A DNA stretch of 64,000 nt from NCBI RefSeq assembly GCF_963678635.1, contig NC_087067.1:51762233-51826232 (forward strand), written 5' to 3'. Positions 38,101 through 47,161 of this stretch are shown here, one piece after another (position 1 is the stretch's first letter; each line of letters begins with the position of its first letter). The notes beneath the pieces were generated by a model that saw nothing but the letters and a program-made list of their open reading frames with translations, searched no databases and was not told the origin of the DNA. Origin of the DNA: Symsagittifera roscoffensis (Eukaryota; Xenacoelomorpha; Acoela; Convolutidae). The position numbers were made by a program, and so were the translations under genes.

Positions 38101-38461
38101 TGTAACACCTCTCATTGAATTAGCTAAAGCTAATTATCCTGGAGCAAAAATTCAATCACACTGTAAGATTGAAGGTGTCGTATATGACTCTATATCCTAC
38201 AGCCGTAATATAATGGGGCCAAATAGCTATGTGCGGTATTTGTCTAATGGCTCATATCGTTATGGTCAGATACAATATTTCATTACTTTCGCCGAAGAGC
38301 CTAACATTAAATACGCATTCGTTGCGAGGCTCAACTTTGACGCTAAGTATTTATCAGTTGATCCTTGTTTGCAAATGAGCTACTTCAAGAAAATGGCGTG
38401 TATCGAAAATCAAACGGAAACTTGGCTGGCATCGGTTCCACCATTTCTTGATCACAAATGA
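35147..38461 (+). CDS. SET domain-CACTA/EnSpm (tnp2-like) DDE transposase fusion
   Basis: Two exons, 35147-37268 and 37398-38461, joined in frame across a GTAAGT...TTTTAG intron, give about 1061 residues from the ATG at 35147. Residues ~20-195 resemble the SUV4-20 (KMT5B/C) SET domain: GPIRFLNSDCEPNCEY at ~134, VKYGSEFF at ~174, then a post-SET zinc motif CACNTC at 186. The usual Asn-His of the SET NHxC motif is Asn-Ser here, so activity is uncertain. The C-terminal half is a tnp2-like transposase: LSTDGANF (Asp529), LPPILRMSKKNIALAALWIG, DYMHCVLLGV (Asp716) and FESAHAFLVKF (Glu877), a plausible DDE triad. Between them is a Ser-rich basic linker. It would excise and insert the element. No internal stop; it looks whole. 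Known animal relatives have the DYMHxVLLGV motif. Confidence 0.85.
35320..35730 (+). other. SUV4-20-like SET and post-SET region of the fusion protein
   Basis: The order YGGYRMLYCGN, then PKGYLARI, then GPIRFLNSDCEPNC, then SELLVKYGSEFF, then CACNTC follows that of SUV4-20 enzymes, including the Cys of NxxC and the CxCxxC that hold zinc. The family methylates histone H4 Lys20. The catalytic-loop Tyr (YG) is kept while the NHxC His is Ser. The preceding helices (RRYEDLLKNNPIW) also match the SUV4-20 N-terminal helical part in character. Confidence 0.75.
37269..37397 (+). other. Intron within the transposase gene
   Basis: 129-bp GT-AG intron (GTAAGTTGTT ... TTCATTTTAG), phase 1, AT-rich. It separates the first catalytic Asp from the second. 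Splicing is needed to make DNLPLAAPIDYMH. Confidence 0.85.
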
Positions 38462-39572
38462 AAACTTCGATAAAACTTACTCACAAATGAAACTCTTTGC
38501 CGTAATGCGATTTAATTTTTGCTTTATCTATTTATTTTAAGCCGCTATTTTGCCTCTTTTTGCCTACTTGCGACGTGCTATTTTATATTTCTGCTAACAA
38601 GTTGATATTGTGTTTCCAGGTCCTCGCTTTGAACTGAATTCATTTTTGTCATTTTCTGTAGTTTGGTTACTGCGCTGCAATCTTTGCTCCTATACTAAGA
38701 TCACTTAAGGTTTCTTTAAGGGTTGCTCCTATACTCAGATCACTTAAGGTTACTCAGAGTTGAAGTTTCTTTTTGATCTGCCTCTGTACTAAATTGTACT
38801 ATGATGAGATCTCTATATTTGTTGACGGAACCTAAAAATGTTTTAGAGTCATCTGCAATCTTTGCTCCTATTCTTAGATTACTTAAGGTTTTGAGTTGAA
38901 GTTTCTTTTTGGATGTTTTTCATGTTTTTTTCTACTGTTGTTTTTTAATGGATAGTGGAGGCATACTTTGGTGCCGATGATACAGTTCATTTTGGCCCAT
39001 ATTTTCTTTTTAGTTTTTATCCCTCATTACGCTTGTCATTGTTAGAATTTTTCCTGCCTGCGACATAGATCATTTCGGCATGAAACGAATAGCTTCTCTA
39101 AGTGATCGCTAATGTTGTTTTTTTTTTGTATATTATTTGGAGGGATATTTTGGTGCCTTTGACATAGTTCATTTTGGCCCATATTATCTTGTTATTGATA
39201 TCGCGCATTACGCTTGTCATCTTTAGAACTTCTCATGGTTTTTTGCCTGTGACACAGTTCATTTTGGCTTGGAACCACTTGCGATTTATTTGTTCCTAAG
39301 TCATTGTGGTCCTGTCCTCTAAAAAATAGTTTTGCATGCTATCTGAAAAAATAATTTCGGTGCCTATGACACAGTTGACATTCACCCATAAAGTCTTGTT
39401 AAACGGTATCGATTATCACTACTGTCACCATTAGTAGTTGTTATGACTGCTTTTGCCGGTGACACAATTCATTTTGGCACTAAATCAATTGTTTTTTGTT
39501 AGATGACTAATCTCCTTGCAATTTGAGAAATTCTCTGCCTCTGCTTGAGGGAAACCCCCGTCTGTCGTGGTT
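38462..39572 (+). repeat. Diverged 181-bp satellite copies and short repeats
   Basis: 38690-38930 holds three copies of a CTCCTATACTAAGATCACTT-type repeat. From about 38940 to 39500 there are strongly diverged satellite units, still marked by GGTGCC, GACACAGTTCATTTTGGC and TTGTTT. No clear gene. A short open stretch just before 39573 may be the 5' exon of the SGNH-like gene. Confidence 0.6.
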
Positions 39573-39630
39573 CAAGTAAGTGACGCTTTCTATGGGCTAA
39601 TTTCTTTGTTTTTTGTTTTAATTTATTAAG

Positions 39631-40100
39631 TGTTTAGCATAACCTACGATGCCCGAGGGGGTCGGGGGACCTCTCATCTCAAAGAACTAGCTGAAACGGC
39701 TAATAAGTATTCCGAGGTGTTAATCGTTCTCCCAAACAATAATCTTGGAAGATTGTCCGATGATGAAATTATTGACAATATAAGATATAAGAGTTTTGCT
39801 GATTCCTTGGACAAAAAAATCAAATTGCGTATTACCGCGTTCCTTCCTCGCATGGATCATGATTCTGTGTGGAGTGGCGAGTTTGGGAACTGGGTGAATC
39901 CTGTTACCAGGATAAATAAGAAACTCCAGCGGGAGTTTGGCCACAAAGTGGCATCGGCAAGAAATTTTCAGCGAAAAGACTTCGGGTTTTCAAATAATTC
40001 TGGCGAACTTGACGAACCTTACCATTTGAATGAGCTTGGTTTCAAGCATATGCTAAGGTTCATTGAACTGGAGTGCCATAAATTTGTTGCTCATATGTAA
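39631..40100 (+). CDS. SGNH/GDSL-hydrolase-like exon, C-terminal part
   Basis: The exon follows acceptor TTTATTAAG at 39630 and encodes about 156 residues to TAA. It shows the pattern of an SGNH fold: a strand plus glycines (ITYDARGGRGTSHLKEL), a strand VLIVLPNNNLGRLSDD like block III (GxND), and the terminal helix start DEPYHLNELGFKHM like block V (DxxHxxxxG). Block I with the catalytic Ser (GDS) is not in this exon. A donor-like CAA/GTAAGT at about 39573 could join a short upstream exon, with the junction making ATG. SGNH-type esterases occur as accessory proteins in some transposable elements. Function is inferred from pattern only. Confidence 0.5.
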
Positions 40101-40338
40101 TTGTTTATAGTTCCTTCTGCTTAGGTACTCATATTGAAAATATTTTTTTTCTGATGTTTTTTGAAAGAAAGAATTGATTGGTTGTCGAAAAGAGGTTATG
40201 GCATATTGTTTTGTCAGCTTAATGGCGCTTTCAATTGTCTGCGAACTACAACTGAGCTTTTATATTGTTTGCTTTGTTTGCTTTGTGTTGTGTTGTGTGT
40301 TTATTTTGATTTATTTTAAACTTTCCTATGTTTTTTAG

Positions 40339-41432
40339 GCATCTGGCGCAGTTGGCTTCATCACTTGTGCTTGGCTGGTTCTCTGCCTGTGCTGACTAGT
40401 GAAGCAGTTGTCTTCCGGGACCGTCTTTTCAACCTCGGGTTGGTGTGTTCTCCCCTCCCCTAGTGCTAGCTTAGGTTCTTATTTTTGCGCTGCCTGCTTA
40501 GCCCAAAAGGCTTTTTGCTTAGTATGGTGTCTAAGGTTAAGGTTGCTCGTTCGCTTCGCTCTTGAGACTTTTATTTAGCTGAGGGGGGAGGCAAACTGTG
40601 CATTTGCTCGCGCACTGTTTGCCTTGTGTTGTGTTGTGTGATTTTTTTTTTAATTTTTATAAACTTAACTATGTTTTTTAGGCCTCTAGCGCAGTTGGCT
40701 TCATCACTTGTGCTTGGCTGGTTCTCTTTCTGTTCCTGTGCTGCCTAGTGAAGCAGTTGCCTTCCTGGACCGTCCCTTCAACCTCGGGTTGGTGTGTTCT
40801 CCCCTCACCTAGTGCTAGCTTAGGTTCTTATTTTTGCGTTGCCTGCTTAGCCCAAGTGGACTTTTGCTTAGTTTGGTGTCTACGGTTAAGGTTGCTCGTT
40901 TACGGCGCTCTTGACGCTTTCAGTTTAGCTGAGGGGGTAGGCAATTTGTGCATTTGCTCGCGCACTGTTTGCCTTGTGTTGTGTTGTGTGATTTATTTTG
41001 ATTTATATTAAACTTAACTATGTTTTTAGGCCTCTAGCGCAGTTGGCTTCATCACTTGTGCTTGGCTGGTTCTCTTTCTGTTCCTGTGCTGCCTAGTGAA
41101 GCAGTTGCCTTCCTGGACCGTCCCTTCAACCTCGGGTTGGTGTGTTCTCCCCTCACCTAGTGCTAGCTTAGGTTATTTTTGCGTTGCCTGCTTAGCCCAA
41201 GTGGACTTTTGCTTAGTCTGGTGTCTACGGTTAAGGTTGCTCGTTCACGGCGCTCTTGACGCTTTCAGTTTAGCTGAGGGGGTAGGCAAACTGTGCATTT
41301 GCTCGCGCACTGTTTGCCTTGTGTTGTGTTGTGTGATTTATTTTTATTTATATTAAACTTAACAATGTTTTTAGGCCTCTGGCGCAGTTGGCTTCATCAC
41401 TTGTGGTAGGCTCGATTTCTGGCTGTGCTGTC
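40339..41432 (+). repeat. ~345-bp tandem repeat, three copies plus a fragment
   Basis: Units start at 40339, 40682, 41030 and 41375 (fragment). Each begins GGCMTCTRGCGCAGTTGGCT right after a run like TATGTTTTTTAG, and ends TTGTGTTGTGTTGTGTG. Copies 2 and 3 are nearly identical; copy 1 is more diverged. Each has a similar open frame (MKQLPSWTVPSTSGW), but this follows from repetition and does not resemble a protein. Confidence 0.9.
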
Positions 41433-41489
41433 TAAGGCAACAAATGAATGTCAAGACTACAAATAAACGTCATATTAAACAGAAAAAGA

Positions 41490-43070
41490 AACAAATCGAT
41501 CTTAACAATCAAACATTTTTTCAAATCAAAATTTGATTTATATTGACACTTTTCTTGATTTGTCACATATATTTATGCCCAAAATCTGATATACAATGAT
41601 GATTTCCTGTAATTGTGTTAGATATTTTTGAGCTCAAAATCTGATTTATTCTCACATTTTTCTGGATTTGTTACATATGTTTGCAAGAAATCTGATTTTC
41701 AATGATGATTTTCGATAACTTTGTTGCATATTGTTGAGCTCAAAATTTGATTTTTATCGACATTTTTCTCTATGTTAGATTAATTTTTGGTAAATTTCTG
41801 ATTTACATTTATAGTTCTTGAACAATTTAACTGCTGATTTTTGAGCTCAAGAATGATTTATATTGACCAGTTTCTTCATTTGTTGCATTGGTTTTTGCCC
41901 AGTATTTGATTTACAATGATGAATTTCTATATTTTCGTTGCACATTTTCAAGCTCAAAATTAGATAATTATCGAACTTTTTCTCAATTTGTTACATTGGT
42001 TTTTGTTAAATATCTGGTTTACATTGATATTTTTTTCTTAATTTAATTGCACCCATTTCTTCATTTGTTTTATAGGTTTTTGCCCAAGATCTGATTTACA
42101 ATGATTATTTTCTGCGATTTCATTGCCCGTTTTCGAGCTTAAAATCTGGTTTATATAGACAATTTTTTGGAATCATCACATATTTTTTTGCACAAATCTG
42201 ATTTACATTGATAATTTTCTACATTTTTGTTGCATATTTTTAAGCTCAAAATGTGATTTATATTGACCCATTTCTTCATTTGTTTTTTAGGTTTTCGGAC
42301 AAGATCTGATTTACAATTACTATTTTCTATATTTTTGTTGCACATTTTTGAGCTCAAAATGTGATTTATGTTGATCCATTTCTTCATTGGTTTTATAGGT
42401 TTCTGCCCAAGATCTGATTTACAATGATGAGTTTCTATGATTTCATTGCATATTTCTGAGCTCAAAATGTGGTTTATTTTGACAATTTTCCTGAATCTTT
42501 ACATATGTTTTTGCAGTTTTTCGAGCTCAAAATATGATTTATATTAACCCATTTCTTCTTTTGTTTTATAGGTTTTTGCCCAAGATCTGATTTGCAATGA
42601 TGATTTTCTACATTTTTGTTGCATATTTGTGAGCTTAAAATGTGATTTATATTGACCCATTTAATCATTTGTTTTGTAAATTTTTTGCCCAACATCTGAT
42701 TTACAATAATGATTTACTATGATTTCATTGCATATTTTCGAGCTCAAATTTGGTTAATATTGACAATTTTCTGGAATCTTTACAATTGTGTTTGCACAAA
42801 ATTTGATTTACAATGATGATTTTCTACATTTTTGTTGCATATTTTCGAGCTCAAAATGTGATTTGTATTGACCCATTTAATCATTTGTTTTGTAAATTTT
42901 TGCCCAAGATCTGATTTACAATAATGATTTACTATGATTTCATTGCATATTTTCGAGCTCAAATCTGGTTTATATGTACAATATTCTTGAATTTTTACAT
43001 ATGTTTTTGCACAAAATCTGATTTACAATGATGATATTTTGTATCTTTGTTGCATATTTTTTGTGCCGAA
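41490..43070 (+). repeat. 107-bp GAGCTC tandem repeat, right block
   Basis: About 14 units, with GAGCTC-type marks at 41630, 41736, 41843 and 41950 (106-107 apart); some units are truncated after that. Same orientation and family as 24800-25150. The minus-strand ORFs here (HILSSKICNKN repeats) are simply the repeat read in frame. Confidence 0.9.
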
Positions 43071-43204
43071 AATCTTGTTCATTTTGATGATTTTCGTGAT
43101 TTGTGTCGTTTGGTTTGAATTCAACTTTTGCTTTGAGTTTTCATATAGCACGCTTTTCAGAAGAGAAAAATTAATTTTTCTGACAATATAATTAAATTTT
43201 TTGA

Positions 43205-43410
43205 CAACATAATCGATTTTATTGCAATTTTATGGCGATAGCAATAGTTTTTGTTGCAATTTTATGGCAGTTTTATGGCGGAAACAATATATTTTATTGC
43301 AATTTTATGGCAAAAACAATAGATTTTATTGTAATTTTATGGCAAAAACAATCGATTTTATTGCGATTTCATGGCGGTTTCAGGGCAAAAAAATAGATTT
43401 TATTGAGATT
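43205..43410 (+). repeat. ~33-bp subterminal tandem repeat near the right end
   Basis: Units of the form AATCGATTTTATTGCAATTT followed by TATGGCAAAAAC repeat about six times. They lie 190-390 bases inside the right terminal repeat. They resemble in AT pattern the GGCGATTTTGTGG motif repeated near the left end. Confidence 0.8.
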
Positions 43411-43575
43411 ATATGGAGATAAAAATACATTTTAGTGGAATTACAAGGCAATATATTCTTGATGAAAATAATCTATTTTCTATCTATTATAATAGAAAAT
43501 GTTGCTTAAATTGGTTACACATAATCGATTATAATGGCAATATTTTCGGCAACATTTTCTCAATATAATCTATTT

Positions 43576-43599
43576 TTATCCGAGAAACTTCGGTGCGGG
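43576..43599 (-). repeat. Right terminal inverted repeat of the giant element
   Basis: TTATCCGAGAAACTTCGGTG plus CGGG, the reverse complement of the left end with two differences. A subterminal ATAATCGATTATAATGG sits about 60 bases inside, as at the left end. Confidence 0.7.
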
Positions 43600-44779
43600 A
43601 ATGGTTTAAGGGTGAAAATTTTTCCAATCACAACAAATGTTCGGCACTTTAAAGCTTGAAGAGATGGGATTACATATCAAATTTGTTGATACAAACCAAA
43701 GCTCAAGGTCATAATACAAAAAGAAATTAGGATAAAAAAGATTTTAATGATCAAGTTTGTTTGATTAATCAACTCAACTTTTTTGATCTTGAAAGAAAAA
43801 ATGTTATTAAAAAAAACACTAACAACAAACCGCTGAAGTTAAATGAAAAAACCCACACTCATACACAAATATACCTAATGAAATGAGACAAATAATTGAA
43901 AAAATTGACGGTTACTTTTTAAAACTCCTTTTACCAATAATTATTTGGGTTTGAGCGTTGACAAATGCTTTCTTGTGCTATCATATCCAAATATAAAATC
44001 CAAACATTTTTGACAGAGGTGTGAAGTTGCATTTTGTAAAAAACCCATGCCACAGACAGGCAAAAACTGCTTCATTTTGCACTATATTTAAAGTTTAGAG
44101 TATTTTGAGCTCAATTAAAACTGTACTAAGAAACGCTACAAAAGATTTTCCAATGAGATTGTGTTGAGCACTATTCATTCACAATTTGAGCTTGAAAACG
44201 TAACACTTGGTTGTATCCCAAGCCGCATTGTTGAATTTGAGAATTTAAGTAGAGTAGCCGATTGCTGCGCAGTTAGCACAGAATGTTCCTATCACAATGA
44301 CTTAGGGAAATTGTTTCCTATAACAATAGGCCGTTTTGGTTTGAAGACGGCGTGATGAGAGAACCTACAAGTCTCCATTTTTTTTCGGACAAACTTTTGA
44401 TTTTTTTAAAAAAGATTTTCAAATACTAATTTTGTTTGAAGAACTGACCTTACAAGTGCCAGTGAGGCGACACATGAACATCCAAAAAAGAAAAATTTGT
44501 AGTAAATCAATTTTTTTTTGCTTAAAAAATCAATAATCATAACAAAAAAGTTTATACTCCCTTTACTCGCTCCAAATTAGAGTAAAAACGAAAAAAAAAC
44601 AACTTAGGGGTCGACTTCTTGATTTTGATATACTGATGCGGGTCAAAACGCGTTAATTCAAAAACAGGAAGTTGCCCAAAACTTAGTTGCTTCTCTACTA
44701 AAATAAGTGAGAGTGAAACATTCTCGCAACCGGTTCTTCTGAATGAGTTTTTCATCGCAGATCTGATAGGATAGTTTTA

Positions 44780-45560
44780 AAGAAAAATCAAGCTTCTAAA
44801 AAACGGTCAAAAGTTCAAAAATTTGTATTGATTCCCAAAACCATTTTTTTAATGCCATTTCTTTTTCCATAAAAATAGAGCGCAGGCAATTACAAGGATA
44901 GACAGACTTTCAACAACCTGTTGTTTCGATTAAATTAAAAATATCAGTTTTGGCACAATAGTTATTGAGAAAAATTTAAAAAATGTCAACAAATCAGAAA
45001 GTTGACGTTTTCAGATTTTAGGGCAGTTCTTCAGAACATCAAAAAGTTGCATATAACCGTCAAAATTCAAAACTTTGATTAATCCGAGGGACCAAATTTT
45101 TTGTGTAGAAAAAATTAGGCGTATGAAAAAAAGCTAACCCTCTCTTTGGATTGAACCCAAAATCTCAGATACGGAAGGATAGATTACGAGAAAAATCAAA
45201 AAATTTAAGAAACCCGTCAACAAATTTAATTTTACGAAAATGATAACTTTTTGTGTGAAAAAACTGAGTACCCGCTAATGCACGGGAGCTTGACCTTACC
45301 CGTTATCTCTATTGAACACTCAATACCAGATTTGTCAGGTTAGGTTTCGAGAGAAGTCAAAAACATTTTTAAAAACATGTCAAAAGATCCTAATTTTGAT
45401 TCCGAGGGCCATGAATTTTTTTGCGTGGTAGCTTATGCAGGCGACCTTTCTAACTGTTGTTCGATTCACTGAAAATAAAATTTTAGATTTGGTATGATAA
45501 ATTTTGAGACAACGAAAAAAAATAATCAAGAAGGGTTAAATATTCATCCCACAGAGCTAT
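44780..45560. repeat. Degenerate ~165-bp tandem repeat family, locus 3
   Basis: It has phrases of the same order as loci 1 and 2: TTGAACCCAAAATCTCAGAT, ATTACGAGAAAAATCAAAAA, CGTCAACAAATTTAA, and CTAATGCACGGGAGCTTG. Worn units, no coding. Confidence 0.55.
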
Positions 45561-46647
45561 TCGAAGGCTGTAGACAGAGGTGTAAAATAAAAGAGACTAG
45601 AAGAATATACAGACACATGGTGGAATATTGGTCTTTACATTGACACTCCGTTTTTGAAATTCGGTGGAATGGTTTTTTAAATTAAAATTTTCCTTTTAAA
45701 ACTAAAAAAACTCTCAAAGTGTCTTAAATGTAAATATACAAACCAATCTCAAATCTTTGATAATACCAGTTTTCCTTATAATAACTATTTTTTTGTTGTA
45801 GTTCTAAGCAAACATTCCAACACGACATTTCAGCATTAAAATAGCAATGAACAAAACTTACGAAGGGGAAACAACGCCGACAATCTTTGAGCAGACACCA
45901 GGCAAGCCGAAAAAATTGATTTTATCAAACATTTTTGAAAAAATTCAAGTCCCCTGAAACTACAAGGAACATGATACTAGCTTGCTACACAAAAAAAATC
46001 CGTCTTGAGGCAACGAAAGACCCTCAAATCAGTTTTTACCAGTATAAAATTTCTATGGAATACATACTGAAAAAAAAACAGCGGTTTGAACCACGGAACT
46101 TGGATGCAAAGGCCACAGCTTTACCTTTAGGCCAAGTTCCAAAGAACATGGAAGTTGTAAAAATTCACTAAAAAAGCTAGCTGAAAAGTTGTAGGAAAAA
46201 TTGTTCAGGGAAAAAATCTGTCATTAATTTTTCAACTAAACTGTCAATTAATTTGTCACTTAAATTAAATAATTGCTCGAGAACTCCATATATTTCAATC
46301 AGGGAAAATTTTTGAGTCGATTTGATAAAGCGAAGATTTCGAATTAATTTTGAATGCAGCGAAAGCAAAAAGAAACGCATGTTTTTTTCAAGCTATCGGT
46401 GAGATTACCTCGGATGAAATTTTACGCTGAAATTTGTTTAAAATAATAATTTTATCGTAGATTTTACAAATTTCCTCAGGTGATTGATTTTTAAAAGATA
46501 TTTTCTTTTGCAGGAATTTAACCAAACAGCATCTGATCAAGCTTATAAACTGTTCTTCCATTACCGCAAAACAAAGAATCAACAATATCAGTCGTATATA
46601 GTTTAAGAAATCTTTTTAGGAGTTGCATTGGGGAAGAACCTGCATTT

Positions 46648-46974
46648 GGATAATCTGGATCTTGTTAACTATTCCTCCTCCTCCCCCCCCCCTATTTCGA
46701 TTTTCAGAAATTCAACTTTGGCTGTCACATTTTTAAAAGCTTAAGACAATTTTCAGAAAATAAATTTAATTAAAATTTTTCATATCGGGACTATTTAAAT
46801 AGTAGCTAATAGAAATACTAACGCGCGAAAATAAAACCCGATTATTTTTTGACATTTTTGAAATGCATATTTTATACAGAAAGGTATGTCAAAAATAAAA
46901 CATGCATAGGGGGAAATAGTTAATAAGGTCCAAAAGGGGGGGGGGGGGGAATAGTTAACAAGATCCGATAATCT
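46648..46974. mobile_element. Inverted-repeat element with GGATCTTGTTAACTATTCC ends
   Basis: The left arm (46648-46675) and right arm (46949-46974) are near-perfect inverted copies containing GGATCTTGTTAACTATTCC; C and G runs flank the inner sides. A diverged third copy (AATAGTTAATAAGGTCC) sits at about 46913. About 327 bp, non-coding, MITE-like. Target duplication not defined. Confidence 0.65.
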
Positions 46975-47161
46975 GAACTGATGTTTGACTAGTTTGGTTT
47001 GCTGTCAGAACTAGCCCCACCCTCATATCCTAGTTGAACCCCAGCTAATTTCTCTCAATTACTCTTCATTACAAAACTACGAAAATAAAACTACTATTTT
47101 TGTATACAAAGCTAACTAACTTAAAATATTTTAAAGATATATTCTTCAAGTAAGCGCAAGC

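Larger units (their letters stand above)
23101..43599 (+). mobile_element. Candidate giant CACTA/EnSpm-related DNA transposon, ~20.5 kb
   Basis: The left end starts CCCGCACCGAAGTTTCTCCG; the right end, reverse-complemented, starts CCCGCACCGAAGTTTCTCGG. These match over 24 bases with two differences. AA flanks both ends, a possible 2-bp target duplication. AATCGATTATA-type motifs lie subterminally at both ends. Inside, all on the plus strand, are a BEN-like gene, a SET-transposase gene and an SGNH-like exon, plus several tandem arrays and a captured piece of SRP72. CACTA-group elements usually have short duplications of 2-4 bp, which fits. Against one element: the 107-bp arrays near each end are direct rather than inverted, so a nested or composite structure is possible. 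Confidence 0.65.
43600..47161. other. Intergenic between giant element and anosmin gene
   Basis: No gene supported. It contains the third locus of the ~165-bp degenerate repeat (about 44780-45560) and an inverted-repeat element (46648-46974). Short ORFs on both strands have no recognisable content. Confidence 0.5.

Noticed and set aside
40748-41356. ORFs MKQLPSWTVPSTSGW... as duplicated genes
   Set aside because: They are one frame of the 345-bp tandem repeat, with no protein-like similarity and no start context.
42151-42962. Minus-strand ORFs with repeated SSKICNKN
   Set aside because: These are simply the 107-bp repeat translated.
24800-43070. CRISPR array reading of the tandem repeats
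   Set aside because: Units are contiguous and related throughout with no unique spacers, and the DNA is eukaryotic.
43222-43422. ORF rich in FYCNFMAKT repeats
   Set aside because: Translation of the ~33-bp subterminal tandem repeat.
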